DNA of 64,000 nucleotides from Ceratobasidium sp. AG-K (GCA_037039685.1 JAWNGF010000010.1:930001-994000), one strand, 5' to 3'; numbered from the stretch's first letter, positions 1 to 11,669 are shown. Program-made: numbers and translations. The notes: a model not told the origin generated them from the letters alone.

Positions 1-63
1 ATTGTTCCCACATCTCAAATGCCATTAGCGGTTGTCAACCATAGGCATTAGCAGGTTGCAACA
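1..63 (+). repeat. Family B LTR, right end only
   Basis: These bases match the last ~60 bases of the solo B LTR ending at 44816 and end in the LTR terminus ..ggttgcaaca. Family A gag sequence follows immediately, so a B LTR (solo, or the 3' LTR of a full element) was inserted in the gag of copy A1. The rest lies left of the window. Confidence 0.85.
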
Positions 64-998
64 AACAAGCATAAACAGATGGATGAAGCATCCCTACATG
101 CTGTATCACCTCCCACCCCGAAGCAGAATCTACTAGAATTGACAAGTTGGAACAAAGACTTTGTCAGCTCACAGAAAATCCCAACAACGGAAGAGAAACT
201 AGGCATCCAAAAGTAACTAGACCAGAAGCTTTTGATGGGAAGAAAGGAGAAGGAGCAGAGATGTTCATCACCCAGATGGAAAGTTACTTTGTCAGGTTGG
301 GTGACCAATACAGTTTGGGACAAGAACAAATTAGAGAAGCATTAGCCAATTTCAAATTGGATAACAGGTCTGCTACACATTGGGTGCAGGTGTTACTCTG
401 ATCTATGAACAATGGAGTTCCAGACCCAAACCTAAGGTCATGGGAAACATTCCAGGCACACTTCATGGAGCAATTCAGTGACCCTAACACAAAGGCCAAG
501 GCGGAGGCCGACATCCAAAAAAGCAAGCAGGTCAACTTGGTAGCAAATTATGCAATGGATTCCGCTTTCACATGGTTGATGTGAATTGGGGGGAAGAAGC
601 TCTTATCAACCAATGCAATGAAGGACTCAAGCTGGAAATCAAAACAGAATTGGCATGGTTTGAACTCTCCCTTATCAACAAGGACAGAACCAAAAGGCAC
701 CTTAACCTTAATCAATGGATCACTCTTGCAATTTCCATTGATCAGAAATTACAACAGATCAAGGCCTCTACTGGAAAGAAGACACCTCAATTGCCCACTA
801 GCGGACAAACCTCTACAAAGTGGTTGCCAGACAAAGTATACAAGGCAAGGATAGCATCAAACAGATGTCTGAAGTGCAGACAAGAAGGTCACCGTTCACT
901 CAAATGCTTGTCCAAGGAATGAACAACTGAACCCAATGTAAAGGGAAGAGAAGCAACAATCATAGAGGAATTGGGAAAAGAAGGGGTCTCCCTCTAAC
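64..998 (+). pseudogene. gag: Gag remnant of A1
   Basis: C-terminal half of a family A Gag. The capsid-like stretch around 195-560 (conserved FDGKKGEGAEMFITQMESYF) matches A5 Gag. A CCHC zinc knuckle (CLKCRQEGHRSLKC) lies at about 868-909. The frame is broken by TGA at 399-401, where A5 has CGA, and by a small indel near 555 that moves the reading to another frame. The -1 slip heptamer GGGAAAA is kept at 973-979, just before the Gag stop. Gag packages element RNA in virus-like particles, but this copy cannot make a full protein. The N-terminal half is left of the window. Confidence 0.85.
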
Positions 999-999
999 T

Positions 1000-3694
1000 G
1001 TGTGTGGAGAGACCAAAGAACTGGCAGTGGAAACAATGTACTTTAGAGCAACAAATGAATCAACCATTGTTTACACAAGCATTGCCAGAATCACAGAACC
1101 AATCCCTACTCTCATCAATTCAGGAGCATCAAAAAACTTCATGGACATCTCTTGGGCTCACTCCAACAATATTCCACTCATCAAACTTTCCACTCCACAT
1201 AGAGTAATTGGCATCCAGGGGAAGGAACTCTTGCACCAAATATGATTCAAAGCCAAGCTGAAACCGGATGCAGAGGGAAGAACCTTCAAACAAGTCTTCA
1301 TTGCTATGCCTACTGGGGAAACCAAGCTCATCTTAGGACTAGAGTGGTTAGAAGAAGCAAACCCCATTATTGACTGGAAAACAAAGCACATATCATGGCA
1401 ACCAGAACCCATAAAGGCAAGAACAGCCTTGATAGACAACCTACCAGAAGAGTTCAAAGAATTTGCTGATGTGTTCAGCGAGAAAAAATTCAAGAGGATT
1501 CTGGATCATTGTCCATATGACTGTGCCATTGACTTTAGGGAAGGGGCTGAACTTCGAAAACTGGCTAGACCAATCCCGCTCTTGCCAGCCAAATCAATTG
1601 CACCAAGGGAATACCTGGATGAGGAAATTGCAACCAGAAAATTTGACCAAGCAAATCACCCATTGCATCACCTTGTTTCTTTGTAAAAAAGCCAATGGAT
1701 CCAAAAGACCCAGGAGCAGTATGCCAATTACAGCTTGCTCAAGATCTCAGAGGAGTAAACGCCATTACAAAGGACAACAGATTCCCAATGCCCTTGATGG
1801 AAGATCTCTTGGACAAAATCAAGGATGCAAAAATCTTCTCCAAGATCAATCTGCACATGGGGTTCAACAATGTCAGAATCAGTGAAGGGGACAAATGGAA
1901 GATGGCCTTCAGAACTCAGGAAGGCCTGTTCAAATACATTGTCATGCCATTTGGACTACCAAAGATTTGTACCCAACTGTAGTTGATTAGCAAAGCCCTT
2001 AACAACCCTGACAAGAAAGGATAACAAATGGGAGTGGGAGAAGGATCAACAGGAAGCTTTTGATGCCCTGAAAGCAGAAATTAGCAAAGAACCCACACTA
2101 CACCACCCTGATCCTGACAAGCCCTTTTTCCTGGAAACAGATGTGAGTGGAGTAGCAATGGGGACAATTCTGTCTCAAAGGCAAGACAATGGCTACCTAC
2201 ACCCTATAGTGTTCCTGTCAAAATCCTTCAACAAGGCCCAGCTCAACTACAATGTCCATGACAAAGAACTTATGGCAATCATAGAATCATTGACACATTG
2301 GAGGCTATACCTTGAGGGAACAAAGGATCCTATCACTATCTACACTGATCACAGGAACCTACAGTTCTGGAAGGAAGCAAGAACATTCAACCATTGACAT
2401 GCAAGATTGCATCAACTATTAGCTTCCTACAACTTTGATATCATATACCGCCCTGGAATCCTTTTGTCTAAACTGGACCTATTGTCAAGACAATCTGACC
2501 ACAAGGATATCCCCACACCTGAACAAGTCATGATATCTGCCAAAAAATTTAAAGGATTTATGGGACAGATGGACATGGACATGATAGCAACTATCAAGGA
2601 AGCACAGGAAACTGATGAAGGGCTAGCAAAAATCAAAGAAATCTGCAAATCAAGGGAAATGTTACCAAGAACCCTGCAACACAGTGCAAAGGATTACGAC
2701 TTCAAGGAGGGACTAATATGATTCAAAGGGAGGATTTAAGTTCCAGAAGACGAGGAAGCCAGACTGACTATCATGCAGGTACACCACAACTCAAAGATTG
2801 CGGGTCATCAAGGACAGGCTAGGACGCTGGAGCTAATATCAAGAAGATACTTCTGGCCAGGAATGAAGCAAAGCATAAACAGATATGTGGAATCCTGCAA
2901 GACTTGCCAATGAACAAGGGGATCAAAATCAATAGTTCCAATCAAGCTGCTAGAAGTTCCAAGAGGGCCCTGGGAAGATATAGCATTCGACTTTGTAGTG
3001 AAATTACCAAAGTCCAAAGGGTTGGACAGCATCATGGTAGTAGTGGACCGATTATCAAGAATGGCACACATCATACCCTGCAAGGAATCTCACAGGGCAA
3101 GCGACCTTGCAAACCTCTTTGTCACAAATGTTTGGAAGCTACACAGTTTCCCAAAAAGCACAATCTTGGACCGGGGGACTACTTTCAATTCAAAACTAAT
3201 GAGAGCCATTTACAAGAGAATTGGAACTAGCCCAAGTTTCAGCACTGCCTACCACCCCCAGACAGATGGGATAACGGAAAGAATCAACCAATGGATGGAA
3301 GGCTGGCTATGGTCCTTTGTCAACTACCGGCAGGCCAATTGGGCGGACTTGTTACCAATTGCAGAATTTAGTTATAATCTGCAGAAGCACTGTGTAACAG
3401 GTAGTTCCCCTTTTGCTATTGTCTACGGCAGGGAACCACTGTGGAACATCACATCAGAAGAGACAACAGTTCCTGAAGCAAACAAAATTACGGAAAAATG
3501 GCGTAACATTCACAACAAAGTGATTGCATCAATGGAAAGTCAAAGGCTCCCAGAAGAAAGGCCAAAAAACGAGTACTGAGAAGGAGAACTAGTATGGCTG
3601 TTGGGAAAAAACATACAAACAAAGAGACCCTCAAAGAAGCTGGATAACAAAAAGCATGGGCCATTTGTTGTGAAGCAAAAAATAGGATCACATG
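1000..3694 (+). pseudogene. pol: Pol remnant of A1 (PR, deleted RT, RNase H, IN)
   Basis: Reads in the -1 frame of gag. The protease motif is N-S-G-A-S (near 1114-1130) where intact copies have D-S-G-A-S. RT begins normally, but the segment from the FGL motif to the post-RT region (about 345 bp in A5) is missing. The join at about 1958-1962 shares the bases cta, and the catalytic YIDD is lost. RNase H (TD.SGVAMGTILSQ near 2140-2180), the HHCC region (about 2785-2920) and the integrase D, D, E motifs (about 3043, 3170 and 3275) are recognisable. Stops interrupt the frame at 1243-1245, 1684-1686, 2395-2397 and 2719-2721. The copy is dead and is split by B1 inside the region after the integrase core. 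Confidence 0.88.
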
Positions 3695-4184
3695 TGTTGT
3701 GACCTGTCCCGCCCTCTGTTTCTCCTTCTGCGGACTCATGGCTTGTATTGGCGCCTTAAGCGCCTCTTCTGTATAGATGTGCCCTCTCCCTTGCTTAGTG
3801 AGGTGTATGGATGATGTGTCACCATGAGTCATATGACTCATGCTGTTTTCTATTGGGTGGCCTGAGCAGCCCCCTTTATGACTCAGACTCTGACTTGGGC
3901 TTGTGACTCACGTACTTAGTATGACTCACTCACCCCTTGCCTATATTTACTGGCTTGCAAGCATGGTCACCCCCAGCTTGCTTTGCCTCGTCAACTCTCC
4001 CTGCAGTGTGTGATCAGAGGCACTTGGCTACTTAGCCACTACAGCAGCCACTTGGGATTTGGAGCTAGGACTTCTACTTAGAAGCTAGCAATTTCCCTTA
4101 GCAATTTAGTCTACTTAGACTTATTGCTCACGGCCAACAAGGCAATTAGCAGTTGTCAACTCTACTACCTAGCAGGTTGCAACA
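3695..4184 (+). repeat. B1 5' LTR
   Basis: 490 bp, TGTTGTGACC...GGTTGCAACA. It holds five TGA(C/G)TCA motifs (3825-3928), a TATA-like TATATTTA at 3942-3949, and the self-primer segment AGCTTGCTTTGC at 3975-3986. The 3' LTR has the fuller TATATATA at 11422-11429. Confidence 0.93.
3825..3928 (+). promoter_or_regulatory. Array of five TGA(C/G)TCA sites in the B LTR
   Basis: Exact copies lie at 3825-3831 (TGAGTCA), 3834-3840, 3879-3885, 3904-3910 and 3922-3928 (TGACTCA). They end about 14 bp before the TATA-like box. The same five recur in the 3' LTR at 11305-11311, 11314-11320, 11359-11365, 11384-11390 and 11402-11408. This is the palindromic AP-1/Gcn4-type bZIP site. Promoter function is inference. 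Confidence 0.6.
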
Positions 4185-4186
4185 TT

Positions 4187-4198
4187 GCGAAGCAAGCT
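4187..4198 (+). promoter_or_regulatory. B1 primer-binding site (self-priming type)
   Basis: GCGAAGCAAGCT begins 2 nt after the 5' LTR. It is complementary at 11 of 12 positions to AGCTTGCTTTGC in the LTR (3975-3986), 33 bp downstream of the TATA start. The mismatch is explained by one CpG to TpG change in the LTR. This matches Tf1/sushi-type priming, in which the 5' end of the mRNA folds back to prime reverse transcription. Confidence 0.72.
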
Positions 4199-4245
4199 CT
4201 TTTCCGCTGAGCCACGAGAAAACAAGATCACGTGACCTCTCAACA

Positions 4246-6471
4246 ATGTTTACAAGATCCTTGAGTGCAGCGTCAAACAGGCAGGCTACTGAGCCTGCGC
4301 CACAAATAGTTGAACTACAATCAAACCCATCAAGAGGAGCAAGGGATTGAGCTGGAGATTGGACAGCCCCGCTTAGAAGCAATAGCCGGGTATCAAGACC
4401 TCCATCTACTAGCGTCCCAGGAGGAATCGGAAATATTATCGAAATTTTGGGAACTCAAGGAGAAGCATCTACCTCAAACAAACAAGGATCCACTTCCCCA
4501 ACTGTCTGAATTGTTGAACAGCCAATCAACACTCCTCCTCCACCAGGGCCACAAATCAGTCAAATGGACATAGTTAGCCCCAGAGTACATTGCATCATTA
4601 GGATGCCAGCATCACCTAGGAACGCCACTCCAGGACCATCAAACCCTGCCCAAGCACTACCCCCACAAGTACACACCATGACAACCAGAAGACGGCAGCC
4701 GCTAGAAATGCCAAACTTTGACAACATTTTTCCTCCCACGACGGGAACTCCAGTAGGGCCTATGGTACCCACACCGGCGTCAATGCCAGAATTGATGGTG
4801 ACCACTAGGACACACAGCACAGCCAGCGTACCATCCACGTTTGAATCCCAACAAAGCGTTGAAACCATCTCTCAGGATGAACGCCTGAGAAACGAATTAC
4901 TGGTAGAAAACATTGAAGGAAGAAGGGTTGAAACCTTAGAGAGAATTTTCAACACACTACAGGTCCAATACCAACAAGAAAATGCAGTTCAAGCCCTGAG
5001 AATCGAAGGCCTAGAACGCCGATGGGAAATCCGGGTGGCCAATACTACAAACATGATGCAGCAAATTGAGCGCATTGCTTCAAGGACCAAGGATGGGGTC
5101 AACACCTTCTACAAGTGTCTCCAAAATGTTGATTGCGCACAACAAAGGGTCAAACAAATATTTGAGCAATCAATAGAAAATTTTGAGCAGATCAACCAAC
5201 AATTAGTGGCTCAAAACCAATTGATCACCCAGAACCTACAACGCCAAGTAGGACAAATCAATAGAATGGAAGAGACCATGGGAAGAATGGCCAAAGGGAT
5301 GAGGAACATCACAATTGCCCTAGGACAGATCAATGAAGAAGTTACAGAAGGATTCCAAGAACAAACCAATTGACTCAGGGAAATCCAAACAGGAGGACAA
5401 GAAACGTTTGACCTTCTTGAACAAATTGGGGCCAATGCCCAAGTAGAATTGGATCACCAATGCGAGGAGTCTTGACGCACTTCCATAGAAATCCCAAACC
5501 CTAGGGAACCTCCCCCACATAGGAGAAATATCTCACCTCAGGGAAGACAGTCTCCCTCATTCGAAGTGCAAGGGCAATCAGGCTATCAAATTAGGGACAA
5601 AGGAAGAACTCTCATTATCCAAACAGGACAAGGCGGAAATGGGAATGGATCAGGCCCACACATCAAAATGCCCAAAGCATTTGAAGGAACCAGGGGAACA
5701 GCGGCTGAAACATTCCTTGCACGAATGAAAGCATTTTTCCGTCTGAACCCAAATCAATACAACAGTGAGGAATGGCAAATTGTCGCAACCCTCATGAATA
5801 TGGCAGAAGGAGCAGCAGGAAACTGGACACAACCCGCTCTCAATCGGTACAACAACAACAAAAACCATCCTTGGCTGGAATCATGGGAAGCTTTCCAAAA
5901 CGCCTATGAGAAGCAGTGGAGGGACCCTAGCAAGAAAATCCAAGCAGAACAAGGGATTCAACGGCTCTACCAAAACAAGTCCGTAGGCGAATATGTCTCT
6001 GAATTCCGACTTCTTGCACTAGAACTCAATTGGAACAATGCTGCCCTGATTGCGCGTTTTAGGCAAGGGTTGAGCAGACTCATCAAAGCAGAACTTGTCC
6101 GCAAAGAACTCAGGGATAGAAGGACCGCTGCACAGAAGGACCTAGAAGGATGGATCAATATTGCCCTTCAAGCCGAAGAAATCCAGAAGCTCACCAATCC
6201 GCAAAGCAAAGGAAAGAAGGAAGAAAAGGCCAAGGGATCCAAGCCTTCCAAACAAGTGAAAGGAGATCTTGTGCCGAAGGCTGAAAAAACACGCCACAAG
6301 GAAAACAACCTCTGCATCAAATGTGGAGAAGCGGGACACGCAATTGCTGATTGCAAAAAGGAATGGACCTACAAAGACAAGGGAAAGGCACCGGTGAAAG
6401 GAAAAGCTGGCAAAGTGAAGGAAGGAGAAGCAGAGGAAACCAAGTCCACTGACTGGGAGTTGGAAAACTAG
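4246..6471 (+). pseudogene. gag: B1 gag, four premature TGA stops
   Basis: One continuous frame from ATG 4246 to TAG 6469-6471 (742 codons) with in-frame TGA at 4348, 4507, 5371 and 5473. All four are TGA, as expected from CGA decay. Layout: a Ser/Pro/Thr-rich N-terminus; a long Gln/Glu-rich coiled-coil (about 4860-5370); a capsid-like retrotransposon Gag domain (about 5665-6080); a Lys-rich linker; and a CCHC zinc knuckle CIKCGEAGHAIADC near 6311-6352. The length agrees with the 666-aa family A Gag. The start at 4246 is the first ATG of this frame after the primer-binding site. Its role is particle formation and RNA binding; this copy is disrupted. Confidence 0.85.
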
Positions 6472-6488
6472 ATGGGCGTCTCTCCACT

Positions 6489-9400
6489 GTGTGTGAAGAT
6501 GCCCTGATACCCTCTCTGCAAAATGTATACTACTGCAAAGCCACAAATGAATCACCCATGGTATATGCACAAGCAGAGGGAATCACAGAAAACATCTCAA
6601 CTCTCATTGAGTCCAGTTCCAGTAGAAACTTCATTGACCTGAACTTTGCAAAGAAAAACAACATTCCTCTGAACCCTTTACAAACTACTAGAAACGTGGA
6701 AATGATTGATGGAAAAACCCAAAAGGACCTTATCCGACACTGTTGCAAATTGAAATGTGATATTGAAGGAAGAACTTTCGAACAAAGATTCTATGTCATG
6801 CCGACAGGAACTCAACCAATGATCCTTGGTATGACATGGTTGAAGGAAACAAACCCCAAAATTTCCTGGGCCCCATTCTCTATCAAATGGAGAAAGGAGC
6901 TCGACATCCAAGCAAAAGCAGGGATGTTACAAGAACTCCCAGAAGAACTCAAGGACTTTGCTGATGTCTTTGATGAAGAACAATACAACAAACTGCCAGA
7001 ACACAGGGAATGGGACTGCAAAATCGACTTCTACAACAACAATAGACTTCCAAAACCAAGGAAAGCTTATCCTCTCTCACCAAGAGAAAGGGAAGCCACA
7101 GGGGAGTATGTGAAGTCGGAACTCAAGTCAGGAAGAATTAGACCCAGCGACTCCCCCATTGCCGCTAGTCTATTCTTTGTCACAAAAGCTTTGAAACCAG
7201 GACAGACTGTCCCTGACCTGAGACCAGTTGTCAACTACAGAGGGGCAAACGCAGAAACCATCCTGGATTGCTACCCCATACCCTTGATGGATCAACTTCT
7301 GGAAATCTTCAAAAAGACTAGTGACAAATCAAGTGAAGAACTTTTCATCACCTCCCTGGACCTGAAAAACGGTTTCTGGAACATGAGAATTAGAGAAGGG
7401 GATGAATGGAAAACAGCATTCAGCACCTCTGAAGGTCTCTTCAAATATACTGTGATGGCCTTCGGTCTGAAAAATGCACCTTTGACCTTCCAAAGAATGA
7501 TGGACAACATCTTCAGAGACCAGATCGGAAAGAAGATAGTAGTATACATTGACGACATCTTGATCATCTCTAGGGGAAGAAATCAACACACTTTGGACAT
7601 CAGAGAAGTCCTTGAAAGACTACGAAAAAACAATCTGTATGGCAACCTCAAAAAGTGCACCTTTTACGGCAAAAAGGCCAATTGGGTGGGATTTGTTGTG
7701 GACGAAAATGGCATCTCCATGAACAAGGACAAAATCAAGACTATCCAGGAATGGCCGACTCCGAAAACCATCAAGCAACTGCAAGCTTTTGTCAGCTTCT
7801 GCAACTTCTACAGAAGATTCGTAGCTTCCTACTCCTCCATTGTCAAACCGCTTACCCAGCTTACACAAAAAGACCAGAAATGGGAATGAAAGGAAGTACA
7901 TCAAGAAGCCTTCAAAAAATTGAAGAAAATGATCTCGGAATCACTGGTACTGGCACATCTGGATGAATCAAAGCAATACTTCCTAGAAACTGATGCCTCA
8001 GGAGTCGCTTTAGGAGCAATTCTTAGCCAACAACAAGACAACGGTTACTTGCACCCAATTGGCTTCCTCTCCAAGAGCTTCAAAGACCTGGAGTTGAACT
8101 ATGACACTCATGACAAGGAACTTTTTGCTATCATCAAAGCACTGAGACACTGGCGCATTCACCTTGAAGGAACAAAGGAACCAGTGATCATCTATATGGA
8201 CCACAAAAACTTGACCTACTGGAAGGACTCTGTGAATTTCAACCGAAGACACCACAGATGGCTTCTGATGCTAGCAAGTTACAATTTCGAAATCCACTAT
8301 TGGCCTGGGAAGATGTCGGAAAAACCAGACATTCTCTCTAGAAGAAGCAACCATGGGGACATTGAATCTGTGGAACAGACTATGATCTCCGCCAAAAGAT
8401 TCAAGGGCTTTGCCGCCATGATGGGATCAGACCTCATGAGTGAACGCAAAGAAGCACAGGAAGAGGACAAAGCCTTGCAAACTTTGATTACCAACACAAA
8501 GGACAAGGAGTCCCTTCCACCTTCCGTGAGAAAACAATTCAAAGACTACGAATGGGAGGAAGACCTCCTGTGGTATCAAGGAAGGATTGTTGTCCTTGAC
8601 AAAAAAGACATCAAACTGAAGCTGCTACAACTAGATCATGACACACCCATGGCTGGTCACCAAGGACAAGCAAGGACCTTGGAACTTCTGTCAAGACGAT
8701 ACTATTGGCCCGGTATGAAAAGCCAAGTGAATCGATTTGTTGAAAGCTGTGAAATTTGCCAAAGGGGGAAGGGAAGCAAAGGACACTTGCCACTCAAACC
8801 CTTACCCATCCCAGAAAAACCCTGGGAAAACATTGCTTACGATTTTATTGTGAAACTACCAAAATCGGAAGGTTTTGACAGTGTCCTTGTGGTTGTAGAC
8901 CGCTTCTCAAGAATGGCACATTTCATTGCCTGCAACAAAGCTACCAACTTGGAACAACTTGCCGACATCTTCATCAAAGAGGTATGGCGCCTCCACGGCT
9001 TCCCGAAAACCACGGTTTCCGATAGAGGAACAACTTTCAAATCCCACTTCCTAGAGGCGGTGTACAAGAGACTCAACATCCAACCAACCTTCAGCACCGC
9101 CTTCCATCCAGAAACTGATGGCCTTGCGGAAAAAACAAACCAGTGGCTAGAACGATGGCTGAGAATATTTTGCAACCATTGACAAGATGACTGGGCCAAA
9201 TGGCTACCTATTGCAGAATTCTGCCACAACAATCACAGAAATTGCATCACAAACAAATCACCCTTCAAAATCGTCTATGGAATGACTCCAAAATGGACCA
9301 TCAAGGGTTACATGACTCAATCTCCGGAAGGCAACAAATGGACAAACAATATGGAGGCTGTGTGGGAAGAAGCAAAAGCTATGATGGAGTACCATCAGAC

Positions 9401-11051
9401 AAGGGAAGAACTTCCAAAAGCACTCTACAAAGAAGGAGACCACGTGTGGCTTTTGACTACCAACATCAAAACTAGGCGCCCAAGCAAGAAGCTTGATGAC
9501 AAAAAGACTGGCCCCTTTGTTGTCAAAAAACAGATCTCTTCACACACCTACCAACTTGACCTCCCCAAGTTGATGAGAATACATGACGTCTTCCATGGAA
9601 ACATGTTGACTCACTACAAAGAAGATGTGGATTTCCATCGAAACCAACCCCAACCGCTGCCAATCGTTACAGAAGAAGGGGAGGAAGAATACAAAGTAGA
9701 AAGGATCATTGATTGGCATCAAGACCCTGACAGGCTGAAATACCACATCAGATGGAAAGGCTATGGACCTCTAGAAGACATGGAAGAACGGGCGGAAAAA
9801 TTTGCCAATATGACTCCAGTGATGAGAAAGTTCCAGAAGGACTTTCCCACCGGCCCTCTTCCTCCAAATTTCAAACCACAGGAACAGAAAAAGACGAGAG
9901 GTAAGGCAGCTGAAGTCCTCATCCCAGCTACTCAGCCTACCACTTCCAGTCCGCTCTTAGCCAACACCACTCAACAAAAAACCACTTTTTCACTTTTGCA
10001 ATGGCCCCCATCCGCTCCAACAACACCGCCGCCGCTGCCCGCCACGCCTCTTACAGGCTCAGCACCGCCTATGGCAAGGCCATCATGGCCGGAGGACCAG
10101 GCGAATTTGCCATCAACTGCAGGGCCACAGTGCCTTGGTCTCTCAAGGAGGCCAGGAAACTGGCCAACAACCTTGAGCCTGGGGTTCACCTTGGGTACAT
10201 CCCCCTCGCCAAGCAAGGCGACCTCAAGTGGGACAAAGAAGGCAAGTCCCTTATCCACCCTCAACTTGGCTCCCTCCTCTGGGTCAGCCACCCCAATGCC
10301 CAGCCCTCAGACCCAACCAACATCGGCTGGAGCAAATACTACCATTGCCGGGGGTGCATCGGACTCACTGTCTGTGACATGGTCACCAAGAGCATTGATG
10401 CATGGAACCGGGACGCTGGCTACAAGTGGGAAGGAAACAAGTGGTTCAAACACAAAAGCAATCCCTGCCTGGCCCTGGCCAATGGGGGACACGTTGATTC
10501 CAACGGAATCTGGTGGAGCAATTGCTCCTACAACTTCACCAGTGGATGGCCTGCCCCTTGTGAGTGGCAAAAGAAGCCTGAACAACCAGTCGCTGACAAC
10601 ACCTACACTGAACCCCCTTTCAACATTGTTGACTGGACAGCTCAAGAAGCTGAGCCCACCGCCAACAAACCAGGCAAGATCAAGGAGGAGAGGATTGACG
10701 TCCCTCCCCCTCCCCCTATCACCAACAAAGAGGCAGAGCGAGTGGAACAGGAGTGGAACGCAACCTGGGACAGGGCCTGGGAAAACATTGAGGCCCTCAT
10801 TGCTGACGTTGGGCAGGCAATCGCCAACCTCAAGCCCCGCCCGCCCGCCAACCGCATGCTCTGCAACGCCAACGTCCTGGAGGCCTACCGCCTTGTCCAG
10901 TGCAGATCCTGGAAGGTTGACCAGCTCAACAAGTGGCTTGACCACCAACAAGAACAGTGGGCACTCCGGGAGCAGCAAGAGCTCAAGCGCTTGCAGCAAC
11001 GGCACCAGGAGGAGCTTGACAGGCTCTACCAGGAGAAATGGGACCGCATGA
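6489..11051 (+). pseudogene. pol: B1 pol (PR-RT-RNase H-IN-chromodomain), two stops
   Basis: Open in the -1 frame relative to gag. The frame has no ATG near its start, so translation by gag-pol frameshift is expected. The protease motif reads E-S-S-S-S near 6609-6623 instead of D-S-G-A-S, so the catalytic Asp and Gly are both changed. The RT YIDD is near 7549-7560 and RNase H TDASGVALGA near 7990-8019. Integrase has an HHCC region (about 8636-8760), VVVDRF, SDRGTT, and TDGLAEK with the Glu. The chromodomain is at about 9685-9800. TGA at 7887-7889 replaces a Trp codon and TGA at 9180-9182 replaces CGA. Beyond about 9930 the frame is a Pro/Thr/Ser-rich shadow of ORF3. The copy is inactive. Confidence 0.9.
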
Positions 11052-11134
11052 ACAAGGTCCTCGAGTCAGACATGCAAAACCTTGCGGAACGGGTTGGTTG
11101 GTTGGAGCTAAAAGAATGGGTCGCCCGCAGGTAG
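10001..11134 (+). CDS. B1 third ORF (ORF3), 377 aa, function unknown
   Basis: ATG at 10001, intact to 11134, just before the polypurine tract and 3' LTR. It lies in the -1 frame of pol and overlaps the end of the pol frame. The protein is Trp-rich. It has a CRGC motif (about residues 115-118) in a context resembling the family A ORF3 (CRGC followed a few residues on by a conserved Val), a Pro stretch near residue 240, and a long Gln/Glu/Arg-rich C-terminal coiled-coil (about 310-360). I see no signal peptide or membrane helix, so it is not an env gene of the usual kind. It stays open although gag and pol of this copy carry stops. I recognise no named family. Confidence 0.7.
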   Translation: MAPIRSNNTAAAARHASYRLSTAYGKAIMAGGPGEFAINCRATVPWSLKEARKLANNLEPGVHLGYIPLAKQGDLKWDKEGKSLIHPQLGSLLWVSHPNAQPSDPTNIGWSKYYHCRGCIGLTVCDMVTKSIDAWNRDAGYKWEGNKWFKHKSNPCLALANGGHVDSNGIWWSNCSYNFTSGWPAPCEWQKKPEQPVADNTYTEPPFNIVDWTAQEAEPTANKPGKIKEERIDVPPPPPITNKEAERVEQEWNATWDRAWENIEALIADVGQAIANLKPRPPANRMLCNANVLEAYRLVQCRSWKVDQLNKWLDHQQEQWALREQQELKRLQQRHQEELDRLYQEKWDRMNKVLESDMQNLAERVGWLELKEWVARR

Positions 11135-11163
11135 GTCCAGGCACTCCACTACCTGGCCCTATG

Positions 11164-11174
11164 TGGGGGGGCAA
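11164..11174 (+). promoter_or_regulatory. B1 polypurine tract
   Basis: G-rich run (tgggggggcaa) immediately before the 3' LTR, where plus-strand DNA synthesis would be primed. Confidence 0.75.
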
Positions 11175-11664
11175 TGTCGTGACCTGTTCTGCCCTCTGTT
11201 TCTCCTTCTGCGGACTTGTGGCTTGTATCGGCGCCTTAAGCGCCTCTTCTGTATAGATGTGCCCTCTCCCTTGCTTAGTGAGGTGTATGGATGATGTGTC
11301 ACCATGAGTCATATGACTCATGCTGTTTGCTATTGGCTGGCCTGAGCAGCCCCCTTTATGACTCAGACTCTGACTCGGGCTTGTGACTCATGTACTTAGT
11401 ATGACTCACTTGCCCCTTGCCTATATATACAGGCTTGCAAGCATGGTCACCCCCAGCTTGCTTTGCCTTGTCAACTCTCCCTGCAGTGTGTGATCAGAGG
11501 CACTTGGCTACTTAGCCACTACAGCAGCCACTTGGGATTTGGAGCTAGGACTTCTACTTAGAAGCTAGCAATTTCCCTTAGCGATTTAGTCTACTTAGAC
11601 TTATTGCTCACAGTGAACAAGGCAATTAGCAGTTGTCAACTCTACTACTTAGCAGGTTGCGACA
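11175..11664 (+). repeat. B1 3' LTR
   Basis: 490 bp, TGTCGTGACC...GGTTGCGACA. It aligns end to end with 3695-4184. Differences are mostly transitions, many at CpG. The bZIP-like array and TATATATA (11422-11429) are preserved. Confidence 0.93.
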
Positions 11665-11669
11665 ACATG

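Larger units (their letters stand above)
64..3694 (+). mobile_element. Ty3/gypsy element A1 (degraded), left segment
   Basis: Remnant of a family A chromovirus with gag and pol in the order seen in A5 (52133-57342). B1 interrupts it at 3695 (target duplication acatg at 3690-3694 and 11665-11669). It resumes at 11670-11708 and is cut there by the C1 LTR. No A1 LTR or 3' part is present in the window. CpG is scarce compared with A5, and several reading-frame breaks are CGA to TGA changes. Confidence 0.9.
3695..11664 (+). mobile_element. Complete Ty3/gypsy element B1
   Basis: Two 490-bp LTRs (3695-4184, 11175-11664), both starting TGT and ending ACA, flank gag, pol and a third ORF. The 5-bp duplication acatg sits at 3690-3694 and 11665-11669. 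A1 pol reads on across the site once B1 and one repeat are removed. The LTRs differ at a modest number of sites, mainly C/T and G/A transitions. Gag has four premature TGA codons and Pol two, so B1 looks inactive although structurally complete. It is younger than A1. Confidence 0.95.

Noticed and set aside
9976..9982. AAAAAAC, a classical -1 slip heptamer, just before B1 ORF3
   Set aside because: It is not in the pol register needed for X XXY YYZ, so it would not shift pol into ORF3. ORF3 has its own ATG 18 bases later.
10660..10700. A SUMO-interaction motif in B1 ORF3 (FNIVDWTAQEAE)
   Set aside because: It resembles the family A segment, but Trp replaces Leu and the acidic run is weak, so I do not count it.
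10001..11134. ORF3 as an envelope gene
   Set aside because: No signal peptide, membrane helix or furin-type site is visible in the A, B or D versions.
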